Origin: JBGMEA01 sp041447245
GTDB lineage: Bacteria > Bacillota > Clostridia > Eubacteriales > Anaerofustaceae
Assembly: GCA_041447245.1 (NCBI GenBank)
Contig: JBGMEA010000012.1
Coordinates: forward strand, 186,001-250,000
Direction: 5' to 3'
DNA length: 64,000 bases
Under the pieces are notes generated by a model. It worked only from the letters and a program-made list of their open reading frames with translations, ran no database searches and was not told where the DNA came from. The translations under genes and the position numbers were made by a program. Of the stretch, positions 25,884 through 34,719 are shown in pieces. Within the stretch, counting starts at the first letter, position 1; each line of letters starts with the position of its first letter.

Positions 25884-26405
25884 ATGAACGAAACATTAAT
25901 GAGCCTGAAAAACAGAAGAAGCATCCGAAAATACAAACCGGAACAGATTAAAAACGAAGAACTGGACGCCATACTGGAAGCGGGGATGTACGCTCCCACG
26001 GCAGCAAATCAACAGCCGTCCGTGATGGTTGTGGTGCAGGATGCGGCGCTGCGCGAAAAACTGTCAAAAATGAACGCCGCCGTGATGGGACGCGATATGG
26101 ATCCTTATTACGGAGCACCCACGATCATTTTGGTATTTGCGGACAAAACAAAAGCGGCACCTGTGGAAGATGCGAGCCTTGTGCTGGGCAACCTCGGCAT
26201 TGCGGCATATTCCCTCGGCATCGGATCCTGCTGGATTCACCGCGAACATCAGATGTTTGACACCAAGGAAGGGAAAGCGCTGATGAAGGAGTGGGGATTG
26301 ACGGACGACTATATGGGCGTCGGCTCCATGGTGCTCGGCTATCCCGATTGCGAAGCCCCGAAAGCAGCTCCGAGAAAGGACGGGTATGTGATTGTCGCAA
26401 AATAA
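25884..26405 (+). CDS. Nitroreductase-family flavoprotein
   Basis: This 173-residue protein is of the nitroreductase family, flavin-binding homodimers that reduce nitro compounds, quinones or flavins with NAD(P)H. It begins with NRRSIRKYKPEQI, the FMN phosphate-binding segment, continues with GMYAPTAANQQPS, and has GIGSCWIHREHQMF and GVGSMVLGYPD near the end. Length and motif order are standard. GAGGAG precedes ATG 25884, 23 bases after the radical-SAM gene, so it may share that operon. The physiological substrate is unknown. Confidence 0.9.
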   Translation: MNETLMSLKNRRSIRKYKPEQIKNEELDAILEAGMYAPTAANQQPSVMVVVQDAALREKLSKMNAAVMGRDMDPYYGAPTIILVFADKTKAAPVEDASLVLGNLGIAAYSLGIGSCWIHREHQMFDTKEGKALMKEWGLTDDYMGVGSMVLGYPDCEAPKAAPRKDGYVIVAK

Positions 26406-26949
26406 CGATTCTTCCGATATGAGCAGTCCGCATTATGGATTGATTGTCATCGATATGCAGAACGCGTTGTTTGAGGACACGCAAAAACCATATCGAATCG
26501 AGACGGTGGTATCCAACATTCAATCCGTACTCAAAGAATTTCGCAAAAGAAACCTCCCCGTCGTTTATATCCAACATACGGAAGGGGAGGAATTCGAAGA
26601 AGGAACGCATGGGTGGCAGATTCATCCTTCCCTTGCTCCCGAGAGCGAGGATGTCTGCATAAAAAAAATGACATGGGATGCGTTTTACCGAACCGAGCTT
26701 GGCAGCGTGCTGCATCACATGAACATCGATGTGCCCGTATTTGTAGGCATGCAGACGGAGTTCTGTTTCGACACGACGGTGCGCAGCGCGTTTGCCCACG
26801 ACTATCGCGGCATCATGCTCAGTGATGCGCATACGACGTTTGACACCGCAGCGCTTCGTGCTCCGCAAATCATCGCACACCACAATTCGGTATTGTGCGG
26901 ACGATTTGCAAAAGGGATGACAACAGAAGAATTCATAAAACAGATGTAA
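26392..26949 (+). CDS. Isochorismatase-family cysteine hydrolase
   Basis: This 185-residue protein has the cysteine-hydrolase triad of the family: Asp in GLIVIDMQNALF, Lys in CIKKMTWDAF and Cys in GMQTEFCFDTTVRSA. Nicotinamidases, isochorismatases and carbamoyl-hydrolases share it, and the exact substrate cannot be assigned. Two starts are possible. TTG 26392 has AAAGGA 11 bases upstream and overlaps the nitroreductase gene; ATG 26419 lacks a ribosome site. I favour the TTG, with uncertainty. A terminator follows at once. Confidence 0.85.
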   Translation: MSQNNDSSDMSSPHYGLIVIDMQNALFEDTQKPYRIETVVSNIQSVLKEFRKRNLPVVYIQHTEGEEFEEGTHGWQIHPSLAPESEDVCIKKMTWDAFYRTELGSVLHHMNIDVPVFVGMQTEFCFDTTVRSAFAHDYRGIMLSDAHTTFDTAALRAPQIIAHHNSVLCGRFAKGMTTEEFIKQM

Positions 26950-26952
26950 CCG

Positions 26953-26985
26953 AAAAACGGTTCCCTATTAGAGAACCGTTTTTTT
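26953..26985 (+). terminator. Intrinsic terminator
   Basis: AAAAACGGTTC (26953-26963) pairs with GAACCGTTTTT (26973-26983), followed by more Ts. Confidence 0.9.
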
Positions 26986-27082
26986 GTTACAAAAATTGAA
27001 AAAATACAGATGTTGTGATAAAATATGATGTATACGATTATCATTTATTATATGACAAACAGTTGAAGGGGATTATACGACA

Positions 27083-27634
27083 TTGGCGCAAAACAACAAA
27101 TTAAAAATCTGGAGTTATCTTGACGGGGAATCAGAGGTGGGTCCGTATGATGAGGACGAAATATTTCGGCTGATCCAAGCGGGAGTGATAAATGCGAATT
27201 CCCGGATCCGAAACGCAAATCAACGTGATTGGGTCAGTGCAGACAAATCTTATTTTAAATCATGCTTTGCTGCCGGACAACCACTGTCATTTCGCGAAGC
27301 CATTCCTGCAAGACCCGCTCTAAACAATACTTTTGCGTGGCTGCTTGCATGTGCTCCGGTTGTGAGTGTGATCGCGTTTAAACTCGGTTCTTTTTGGTTT
27401 ACTCTTCTAGGATTAATAGCGACTCTCATATTTTGGGTTATGGATTCGGAAATTATCTGGAAAGTTTCGGATCGTCATAAACGTTGGACGTGGCTGGGAT
27501 TGATTTTCGTTCCAGTGTATCTTTTTATTCGCGCAGCACTTACGGATCACAAATTCGGATACGCTATTTCCGGGATATGTTTTTATGCACTGGCATGGAA
27601 GATTGCATTTATTCTGTATGAGATAATTCATTGA
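27083..27634 (+). CDS. GYF_2-domain membrane protein
   Basis: This 183-residue protein starts with a GYF_2 domain (about residues 7-55: WSYLDGESEVGPYDEDEIFRLIQAG with the GPY-like core and DWVSAD). Three or four hydrophobic helices follow in residues 75-183. GYF-type domains bind proline-rich or peptide ligands, and such fusions are common in Bacillota with no assigned role. The start is TTG 27083 after GAAGGGG; no in-frame ATG lies nearby. It is a single gene with a terminator about 80 bases downstream. Confidence 0.75.
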   Translation: MAQNNKLKIWSYLDGESEVGPYDEDEIFRLIQAGVINANSRIRNANQRDWVSADKSYFKSCFAAGQPLSFREAIPARPALNNTFAWLLACAPVVSVIAFKLGSFWFTLLGLIATLIFWVMDSEIIWKVSDRHKRWTWLGLIFVPVYLFIRAALTDHKFGYAISGICFYALAWKIAFILYEIIH

Positions 27635-27716
27635 ATATAGTCAATAAAACTTTTCGGAATGTGTTTTTGTCCTGTCGTATCTACGGCGGTATCCAGTTCA
27701 TTGTATTAAAACAGAA

Positions 27717-27751
27717 AGAACGATTCCTTTGTGGGGAATCGTTCTTGTTTT
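27717..27751. terminator. Terminator shared by convergent genes
   Basis: AGAACGATTCC (27717-27727) and GGAATCGTTCT (27735-27745) pair around a seven-base loop, with T-rich tracts on both sides. It lies between the GYF_2 gene and the end of the DUF6320 operon. Confidence 0.85.
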
Positions 27752-27768
27752 TCAGTTATAGAAAAAAA

Positions 27769-28455
27769 TCAGATATGAAACTTTCGCACGAATTCGGATA
27801 AGATTATTTTTTTGGTGAACAGCACCAGTCCGACAATGGTCAGCAACGAAAATCCTGCCACTATTGCACTTGGGAGAATCGGCTGAGCGATGCCGACCAA
27901 CACCAGAATCAACGGCACAAATCCGAAGACACACAGGGTGATCTGATACAACAACATGTCCCGCCGTTTCTGTTTCCACATCAGCATCAGAATATTCAGT
28001 GCGATCATGAATGCCACCAGAATCAGCGGCATGGTGTAGGAGATCGCCCAAGAGGGAGAACTCACGGTTTCTCTTCCGTCCGTAAACGCGTTGACGGCAA
28101 TGAGCGTCAGCGAGATGAAGACGGCGTGAGACATCAGTTTCAGGCCGAGCGGCACTCTCTTATGAAATGTGAGCAGCCCGAGCAGCCACGCATACAGAAT
28201 ATAGGAGGATGCAACCACGCTCCACAGGTGCCCGTTCCAAAAAATCAGATTGATTCCGACCAGGATGGCAATGGATGCCAAGGCCACGGCGGAAGAAATT
28301 TTCGCAATCAATTGAAAGCGGTTTTTGAGCGGTTCGAAACCCGGATATGTTTTTTCCGCTCTTTCGATTCCTTCGGTACGGATCGGCGTCTGACACAGCG
28401 GACATCGGTCAGTTTGGGTGATAATATCGATATTGCATTTTTCACAATGCAGCAT
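27769..28455 (-). CDS. DUF6320 zinc-ribbon membrane protein
   Basis: This 228-residue protein begins with a zinc ribbon (CEKCNIDI then CPLCQTPI, two Cys pairs) and continues with six hydrophobic helices from about residue 50. I start it at ATG 28455, six bases after GGAG; an upstream ATG at 28482 would overlap the preceding gene. It follows the acyltransferase-like gene by ten bases on the same strand. The pair recurs in Bacillota and is probably a functional unit, with the membrane protein perhaps presenting or taking the product of the acyltransferase. Family recognised; function unknown. Confidence 0.78.
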   Translation of the reverse strand: MLHCEKCNIDIITQTDRCPLCQTPIRTEGIERAEKTYPGFEPLKNRFQLIAKISSAVALASIAILVGINLIFWNGHLWSVVASSYILYAWLLGLLTFHKRVPLGLKLMSHAVFISLTLIAVNAFTDGRETVSSPSWAISYTMPLILVAFMIALNILMLMWKQKRRDMLLYQITLCVFGFVPLILVLVGIAQPILPSAIVAGFSLLTIVGLVLFTKKIILSEFVRKFHI

Positions 28456-28465
28456 AATGGACTCC

Positions 28466-29758
28466 TTAGGCATATTGTTCAATGAGATTGCTCTGTATTT
28501 CCACGGGAATTCCCAGTTCGGAAATCAGAGAGAAAAAGACTCGTTCGACTTCGGTTTCGTAAATTCTGCGGGCGAAGGACACGGTCATGCGGTTGTTGTG
28601 GGTTGCGACGCTGACACTGTGCGTCGAGCCGTTGCCCACCGGCAGGCAGAAGTCGAAATCTTTGATCTTGTCATTCAGTTCTGCGGGCAGATCAATTTTC
28701 CCGAGATTGGAGATCGTGCAGGTTTTGATTTTATCTCCGAGCAGACTCGTTCCGATTCGGATGCCGATCTTTTTTAAGAACAGCGGGAACGGCGCGAGGG
28801 TCTTTTCGATGGAGACATTCGCGTTCAGCATTTCCTGCAGTTTGTCGAGAGTCAGTTCTTCGCGAAAATCCTGCTTGATTGTTTCCAGAATATCGTCGAA
28901 TGTCAGTTTTTTCCCGCCGCATTGCGTCGATGTGTGGAAAATCAGAGAAAAATTACGCAGCGAATGCGAATTGAAATATTTCCTCAGATTGACGGGAATG
29001 CAGATATTGATCGGACGCTTGGATGTTTTTGCGAACCCATCGGACTGCCAGATCGCATAGGTGAGCAGTGCCGCCAAATACTGCGTGACGGTTGCGCCGT
29101 GTTCTTTCGCAGAGGCTGCAAAACGTCTCGCATCGATTTTGCCGTTGATCACGCCGATTCCGTTTTCGGTGGAAAAGCGGGTGCCTCTGATCTGATAGGC
29201 ATTGGTTACTTTTGTGCGGTTTCGCTTCTTGCCGGATTGATAATTCTGTGCGAAGCTGTCTTCCAGTTCCCCGATGCTCGGATGTTCATACACCGTCAGC
29301 GCTTTGCCTGAAGCATCGGAAGATATTCCGAGCAGTTCGAAATATCGGAACAGCACGGCTTTGAGAAACTCCATCGCACCCGTGCCGTCGCACAGACTGT
29401 GAAAGACTTCCAGACTGATGCGATTGGCGTAATAAAAAATCGTGAAATCATATCCGTTGTTTTTGTGCGGATGGATCGTCTGGTTCATCAGACAGGATTC
29501 CGGTTTCACGAGCGGGACTTTTTCGTTGCTTTCGTAGTAATTCCAAAACAGGCCGCTTCTCAGTCTGACATACATCATCGGAAAACGCGGCTTCAGGTCG
29601 GCGACCGCCTGCTGAAGAACGGCAGGTTTGACGTCGGAATAAAGATTCGCGGCAACACGAAATACACAGCTGTCGTTTTCGCTTAAGACTGCCGGGTAGA
29701 TTTTAGCCGCATTGTCGAGCCGATACCATTTCTGTTCGGCTGCATGGGTTTGGTTCAT
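28466..29758 (-). CDS. CoA-dependent acyltransferase-like protein (condensation/alcohol acetyltransferase fold)
   Basis: This 430-residue protein has the two-lobed chloramphenicol-acetyltransferase/condensation fold. The catalytic motif appears as FHSLCDGTGAMEFL (HxxxDG) near residue 127, and a second-half latch segment as CIPVNLRKYF and ISNLGKIDLP. Such proteins acylate alcohols, amines or lipids. No carrier-protein or adenylation domain is present, so peptide synthesis is unlikely. It is the first gene of a two-gene unit with the DUF6320 membrane protein. The acceptor is unknown; a membrane lipid or sugar is plausible. Confidence 0.78.
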   Translation of the reverse strand: MNQTHAAEQKWYRLDNAAKIYPAVLSENDSCVFRVAANLYSDVKPAVLQQAVADLKPRFPMMYVRLRSGLFWNYYESNEKVPLVKPESCLMNQTIHPHKNNGYDFTIFYYANRISLEVFHSLCDGTGAMEFLKAVLFRYFELLGISSDASGKALTVYEHPSIGELEDSFAQNYQSGKKRNRTKVTNAYQIRGTRFSTENGIGVINGKIDARRFAASAKEHGATVTQYLAALLTYAIWQSDGFAKTSKRPINICIPVNLRKYFNSHSLRNFSLIFHTSTQCGGKKLTFDDILETIKQDFREELTLDKLQEMLNANVSIEKTLAPFPLFLKKIGIRIGTSLLGDKIKTCTISNLGKIDLPAELNDKIKDFDFCLPVGNGSTHSVSVATHNNRMTVSFARRIYETEVERVFFSLISELGIPVEIQSNLIEQYA

Positions 29759-29935
29759 ATGAATTCCTTGAACATAATATTGAAAGAAGATTCGTTGGAA
29801 TCAACTTTCTTTTATTATATCCGATCTTGCGGCGGAAACAAATGAAAATAATGTGATTTTAACAGGAGATCGCATAAACGCTTTATGTAAGCCATTATTT
29901 TTTTGATGCTCTATGCGGAATCGGATTGCATGATT

Positions 29936-29963
29936 TTGAATTGTTGCCAGAACATGCTATAGT
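29936..29963 (+). promoter_or_regulatory. Promoter of the GT-like gene
   Basis: TTGAAT (29936-29941) and TATAGT (29958-29963) are 16 bases apart, and TGC just before the hexamer gives an extended -10. Confidence 0.6.
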
Positions 29964-29995
29964 AAATTTATTGAATAGTGTTTGGGGGTAAATGG

Positions 29996-31249
29996 ATGCA
30001 AGCAAAAAAAACAATAAAAGTCGGCATCGGGTTTGCAACGGGGAGAAAGAGTTTTCAGAAAGTATTAAAAACCTATGCCTATACCTGGCGTGAAGGAGGA
30101 TTGACAGATATTGAAAATATCAGTCTGAATTTGTTGGTTGCATATGATTTAAACTATGCGAACACCGAACCTTCCGATTACACCAACATTCGTCCGGATA
30201 TCCGTTCCTTTGTCGATGAAATTTTTTTCATCGGCAGAACTACATTGAATCGGGATATCGAACAAATGATTCAGGCGGGTATTTTTGACCAAGAGCAGGC
30301 CAAGATTCTGTTTGGCACAGGCTATGCGGCAAAGCGGAATGCGGTGCTTTATACTGCTTTGAAAAACGGGATGGATTACCTTTTATTTTTGGATGATGAC
30401 GAATATCCCATGGCAGTCACCAAAACGGGAGCGTACGCAATATGGGGCGGACAGCATGTACTCGCCGCGCATTTGGACGCAATCGGACAGGCCGATATCA
30501 CCAATGGATATCATTGCGGATACATTTCTCCGATTCCGTCGTTCGAATTTAATGATGTTCTGACTCCGGAGATGTTCCGGCAGTTTATCGAAGCGATCAG
30601 CAACGATATCGTGAACTGGGAGAGTATCGGCGAATTGATGAAAAGCGGCGGCGTGACTTATGCAGATACCAAAATCCTGACTGCGAACAGTCCGCAGGAG
30701 GTGCCTGAAACAAACGGCACCAAGTTTATTACCGGCGCAAACCTGTGCCTCAATCTGACAAAGCCTGAACGGGTTTTCCCCTTTTACAATCCGCCGGGGG
30801 CAAGGGGAGAAGATACCTTTCTGAGTACCTGTCTGCACGAGCGGAAGGTATTGCGGGTGCCCTGCTATACATTTCACGACGGATTTTCGACCTATAACAC
30901 CTTGATGGACGGGGTGCTGCCGATCAATTTAAAAAAGATCGATGCAAAAGATGAGGCGGTCGTTACGCGTTTTTACCGTACCTGCGTCGGTTGGATTCGA
31001 TATAAACCTTTGCTTTTGTATATTACGCAGAGCGAATCATACCAACAGCAGATTGACTCGATCAGAGAAAAACTCATGCTGACTTTGCCCCGCGTCTGCA
31101 CTTATTTCGGCAACAACGGGTTTATGACAATTCTCAGAGAACTGAACAGATATGACAAGAATGTCAAAAAACACTATCGTCAGTTTATGGAAATGCAGGA
31201 GATCTGGAATCGGATTACGTCTTATCTTCAAAAGGACGCGAAACAATGA
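29996..31249 (+). CDS. Glycosyltransferase-like protein (GT-A-type motifs)
   Basis: This 417-residue soluble protein has features of a GT-A glycosyltransferase. An aspartate cluster LLFLDDDEYP near residue 130 could bind the nucleotide-sugar metal, AAKRNAVLYTALKNGMDY precedes it, and GARGEDTFLSTCL later resembles the catalytic ED segment. It has no signal peptide or membrane helix, so the acceptor is cytoplasmic or at the inner leaflet. The start is ATG 29996, after GGGGG. I do not recognise a specific family, and the donor and acceptor are unknown. It is probably transcribed with the unknown gene about 95 bases downstream. Confidence 0.6.
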   Translation: MQAKKTIKVGIGFATGRKSFQKVLKTYAYTWREGGLTDIENISLNLLVAYDLNYANTEPSDYTNIRPDIRSFVDEIFFIGRTTLNRDIEQMIQAGIFDQEQAKILFGTGYAAKRNAVLYTALKNGMDYLLFLDDDEYPMAVTKTGAYAIWGGQHVLAAHLDAIGQADITNGYHCGYISPIPSFEFNDVLTPEMFRQFIEAISNDIVNWESIGELMKSGGVTYADTKILTANSPQEVPETNGTKFITGANLCLNLTKPERVFPFYNPPGARGEDTFLSTCLHERKVLRVPCYTFHDGFSTYNTLMDGVLPINLKKIDAKDEAVVTRFYRTCVGWIRYKPLLLYITQSESYQQQIDSIREKLMLTLPRVCTYFGNNGFMTILRELNRYDKNVKKHYRQFMEMQEIWNRITSYLQKDAKQ

Positions 31250-31344
31250 AGTTTCTGCACGGGAACTTTTGCAAATGATATTCAGCTTCGCAGATTTTTG
31301 GTATAATATAAAAAATTACTTACAGAAACGATTCGGGTAATGCT

Positions 31345-31986
31345 ATGCAAAAATACAACAAAACATATTCCGAACATTACGCCAGACTGACGTTGATCGA
31401 ATCGTACGATGCAGCTATGTCCGATCTGACGGTTGCCGACAAGCCTGATCTGCAGAGTGAAACGCTGGGCTGCGGCATCGAAGTGACACAGGCGTTGTCC
31501 GAAAACGAAGGCCGGTGCAACTTTGACCTGATCAACCGCTTTCGGGAACGAGGATACGGATATGAAGATATTCGGAAAGAAGTGCTCCGCCGTTCTTCTC
31601 AATCGGTTGGTTACCCTTATGAATCGGGCGAAAAACAAAAAATGTTCGATCCGGCAACCACATTCAATCTGGTACAGGATCGGATTGCGGATAAGCTTGA
31701 AAAGCTGAACAGCAACTATCGCATTTTTCATCAGAACGGGCTGTATATTTTTGCGGAAACTCCACTGCTGAAAGAATTTGACATCCGCTTGATTACAACA
31801 TTTATCGAAGTGACAGAGAACGAATATCCCGTCGTTTTCGATTTATACTTCATTAATTGCATTGACATTCTTTATGTTTATCGCACACATCAGCGTACGC
31901 TGATGCCGATTACCATCTCCACGCACAAACTAAAGGGCTTCAGAGAAGAAGCGCTGCGTCTCTCCGCCGAAGATATTCAATCCTGA
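31345..31986 (+). CDS. Uncharacterised 213-residue protein
   Basis: I do not recognise this protein. It is soluble, without signal peptide or membrane helices, mixed alpha/beta by appearance, with an acidic middle (ENEGRCNFDLINRF) and a C-terminal segment rich in Phe, Tyr and Ile (PVVFDLYFINCIDILYVYRTHQ). It has no cysteine cluster or catalytic motif I can name. It starts at ATG 31345 with only a weak GGGTAA upstream. It ends immediately before the alpha/beta-hydrolase gene and is probably co-transcribed with it. Confidence 0.6.
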   Translation: MQKYNKTYSEHYARLTLIESYDAAMSDLTVADKPDLQSETLGCGIEVTQALSENEGRCNFDLINRFRERGYGYEDIRKEVLRRSSQSVGYPYESGEKQKMFDPATTFNLVQDRIADKLEKLNSNYRIFHQNGLYIFAETPLLKEFDIRLITTFIEVTENEYPVVFDLYFINCIDILYVYRTHQRTLMPITISTHKLKGFREEALRLSAEDIQS

Positions 31987-32004
31987 TTGAAAGGAACAAT
32001 AGTT

Positions 32005-32928
32005 ATGGTTTGGGTGTTACTTGCAATTTTGCTGATTCTGTGCATTCTTGCATACGGCACGGCTTATCTGTTTCGCTACGGCATATTAAGCAAACACATT
32101 ACACATCAGGAGATTGCCGCCGAATCCAATGACTGGAGCGAAACGCATCATAATAAAGCGAAAGAATGGCTGGAAGAACTCGGCTACGAGACCATGCACA
32201 CGCTCTCGCACGATGGGTTGAATCTGGTCGGATATTATATCGCTCCGGCACAGAAAAGCGGCAAACTGGTGGTGTTGGTGCACGGGTATGGCGTCGACGG
32301 AAAGTACATGGCGGATTTCGCACAGTATTACCGTGAAAAAGGATTTCATGTTTTTATGGCGGATAACCGCGGGCACGGACAGAGCGAAGGGCGTTATATC
32401 GGAATGGGATGGCTTGATCGCCTGGATCAAATGCATTGGCTTGATTTGCTCGTCGAAAAATTGGGTTCCGATATCCGTATCGTGCTGCACGGCGTTTCGA
32501 TGGGTGCTGCCGCTGTCATGATGATGAGCGGAGAAACCCTTCCCGCACAGGTGGAATGCATCGTTGAAGACTGCGGATATACTTCCGCATACGATGAATT
32601 CAAAGTGCAGATGAATCACATGTTTCATCTGCCCGCATTCCCGATTCTCCCGCTGACCAGTCTGATCTGCCGCATTTTCGTAGGATATTCGTTTAAAGAG
32701 GCAAGTGCGATTAATCAGCTGAAAAAATGCTCCAGACCGGTGCTGTTCATCCATGGAGATGCGGACAACTTTGTTCCCGTTTCGATGGTTCATCCTCTGT
32801 ATGAAACAGCGCGCTGCGGCAAGGATCTGCTGATCGTAAAAGACGCAAAGCATGCGCAGGCCTATCTCAAAGAACCTGAAATGTATCAGCAAAAATTGGA
32901 AGAGTTTTTTGCACAGTATTTTGTTTGA
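32005..32928 (+). CDS. Membrane-anchored alpha/beta hydrolase
   Basis: This 307-residue protein has one N-terminal membrane helix (VLLAILLILCILAYGTAYLF) followed by an alpha/beta-hydrolase domain. The oxyanion segment VVLVHGYGVDGKYM, the nucleophile elbow GVSMGAA (Ser), the acid region FIHGDADNFVP (Asp) and the final histidine in KDAKHAQAY complete the triad. Serine-aminopeptidase-like hydrolases with this layout act on lipids or small esters. I use ATG 32005 after AAAGGA; the TTG at 31987 precedes the ribosome site. It ends at a terminator. Confidence 0.88.
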   Translation: MVWVLLAILLILCILAYGTAYLFRYGILSKHITHQEIAAESNDWSETHHNKAKEWLEELGYETMHTLSHDGLNLVGYYIAPAQKSGKLVVLVHGYGVDGKYMADFAQYYREKGFHVFMADNRGHGQSEGRYIGMGWLDRLDQMHWLDLLVEKLGSDIRIVLHGVSMGAAAVMMMSGETLPAQVECIVEDCGYTSAYDEFKVQMNHMFHLPAFPILPLTSLICRIFVGYSFKEASAINQLKKCSRPVLFIHGDADNFVPVSMVHPLYETARCGKDLLIVKDAKHAQAYLKEPEMYQQKLEEFFAQYFV

Positions 32929-32932
32929 TCAT

Positions 32933-32962
32933 AAAACCGCACCCAACGGATGCGGTTTTTTC
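32933..32962 (+). terminator. Intrinsic terminator
   Basis: AAAACCGCA (32933-32941) pairs with TGCGGTTTT (32951-32959), followed by TTC. Confidence 0.85.
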
Positions 32963-33104
32963 ATTGGAACCGACATTCGAAAGCAATTATTCTTGAATGA
33001 AGACGTAAGCTATGCTAAAATCAAGGAAACGCTTTTTGCCTGTGCAACGGATTCGCATCCTAAGCGAACCGCAATTTTTCCACAGCGCAAAATGGGGGCA
33101 TCCT

Positions 33105-33626
33105 ATGATTTTATCGGGAAAAGAAATTGAAAAGAACATCGGAACGGACATCATCATCGAGCCGTATGATCCGAAGCGGATCAATCCGAACAGCTACAAT
33201 CTGACGCTGCACAATGAGCTGCTGGTGTACGAATGCGAGGTGTTGGACATGAAAAAGCCCAATCCGACGCGCTCGATCCTCATCCCCGACGAGGGGTTGG
33301 AATTGACGCCGCAGACGTTGTATCTCGGGCGGACGGTGGAATACACCAAGACGGAGAAATATGTGCCGATGCTGGAAGGGCGATCTTCCACGGGGAGGCT
33401 GGGACTGTTCATTCATGTAACTGCGGGGTTCGGGGACATCGGCTTCGCGGGTTATTGGACGTTGGAAATGTTTTGCGTGCAGCCGATCATCATTTATCCG
33501 TACACGGAAATCTGCCAGATTTATTATCATGACATTCACGGCGAGTACGATCTGTACCGCAGCGGAAAATATCAGAACAACACGGGCATTCAGCCCAGCC
33601 TGATGTATCGGGATTTTGAGAAATAG
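33105..33626 (+). CDS. dcd: dCTP deaminase
   Basis: This 173-residue protein is a dCTP deaminase. It turns dCTP into dUTP, which dUTPase then converts to dUMP for thymidylate synthesis. The active-site segment MLEGRSSTGRLGLFIHVTAGFGDIGFAGYWTLEM holds the conserved Arg, the two serines and the catalytic Glu. NPNSYNLTLHNELLVY near residue 25 is the other signature. ATG 33105 follows GGGGG by six bases; the longer open frame upstream has no ribosome site. Length is standard. Whether it is mono- or bifunctional (with dUTPase activity) cannot be told. Confidence 0.93.
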   Translation: MILSGKEIEKNIGTDIIIEPYDPKRINPNSYNLTLHNELLVYECEVLDMKKPNPTRSILIPDEGLELTPQTLYLGRTVEYTKTEKYVPMLEGRSSTGRLGLFIHVTAGFGDIGFAGYWTLEMFCVQPIIIYPYTEICQIYYHDIHGEYDLYRSGKYQNNTGIQPSLMYRDFEK

Positions 33627-33629
33627 AGT

Positions 33630-33655
33630 AAAGGAACGCGAGTCGTTCCTTTTTC
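33630..33655 (+). terminator. Intrinsic terminator after dcd
   Basis: AAAGGAACG (33630-33638) pairs with CGTTCCTTT (33644-33652), followed by TTC. Confidence 0.85.
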
Positions 33656-33874
33656 TGATGGGCGGGGTAGCATAACGGTTTGAGGTGGGTGTGATGGGGG
33701 GAGAAAAAGATATCCGAACGCAGATTTATGATGACTTGCACGGTGAGAGGTAGTGTGGTTATGAATGCAGGAACAATAAAGAAACGTAATTATAGATTGT
33801 TGTGATGTTAGTGTTTTTTTAATATTGTGAATGATATATGTCAGCATAAACAAGAGTTGATTATGGGAGGGACT

Positions 33875-34564
33875 ATGCAGTTCAACAATGAATCAGTCAA
33901 GGAATTTATGGAAGATCCTACAAGTCCATTAGATGCAAGAACGACAGTAATATTAATAATCGTTATGATTGTTTTCGGACTTGCGTGCATCATTTGGGGA
34001 AGTTATCCGATCATTTCTGCTTCGATTATTTTAATTGGATTTTTCGGTTATCTCTATTTTACAATCATGTATTTTGCAAAAAAAGAAATGATTGATCAAT
34101 TCAGGGCTGCTTTTTCATGGGAAATAACATTTTCCGTTGTTCTCGCGATGATTTCATTCAACCTATTCTATTGGGGTAGTGTTCCGAATATATTCTTGTT
34201 ATTGATATTTATCTGTATTCCGAATTTTAATGGATTATTATATGTATTAATAAAGTTCAATAAGTTGAAATCACCACCGTCGAAGAAAGAAAAAACAACT
34301 ATAACGAAAAATGTAATGTATTCGATCTTAATTATCTTCGATACGCTCATAATGATCATCCTTAGATTATTCGGACATTACATACCTGCAAATCAAGATA
34401 CAATGATTTTTGCTGGATTAATACTGTTATTGTCTATTGTTATAAATATTTTACCCAGCGATGTTTTTGTGAAAATATTTCTGCTAACGAAAGAACCCGA
34501 GCTGGCGAATGACATCAAAATCAAAAAAGCCAGACGGCGGAAAAAGGTATACCACAGGCGATGA
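33875..34564 (+). CDS. AT-rich six-helix membrane protein of unknown function
   Basis: I do not recognise this 229-residue protein. It has about six hydrophobic helices, for example VILIIVMIVFGLACIIW, ASIILIGFFGYLYFTIMYF and FLLLIFICIPNF, and a basic C-terminal tail (KIKKARRRKKVYHRR) that should lie in the cytoplasm. ATG 33875 follows GGGAGG with short spacing; an ATG at 33863 is possible. The coding sequence is visibly AT-richer than dcd on its left and the phosphatase on its right, suggesting later acquisition. No partner gene is evident. Confidence 0.65.
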   Translation: MQFNNESVKEFMEDPTSPLDARTTVILIIVMIVFGLACIIWGSYPIISASIILIGFFGYLYFTIMYFAKKEMIDQFRAAFSWEITFSVVLAMISFNLFYWGSVPNIFLLLIFICIPNFNGLLYVLIKFNKLKSPPSKKEKTTITKNVMYSILIIFDTLIMIILRLFGHYIPANQDTMIFAGLILLLSIVINILPSDVFVKIFLLTKEPELANDIKIKKARRRKKVYHRR

Positions 34565-34719
34565 AGGAGAACGTATCTTCTTAGGAAAATTATGTGATTT
34601 ATTTTGAGGGTAACGATGACAATGGAAGAAATAGCATACATGTAGTATCTTACTGAGATTTCAATGTTGATCTTCACTTGAAATTTTTCTATCACAAAAA
34701 TAAAATCCCGGGAAATTTC

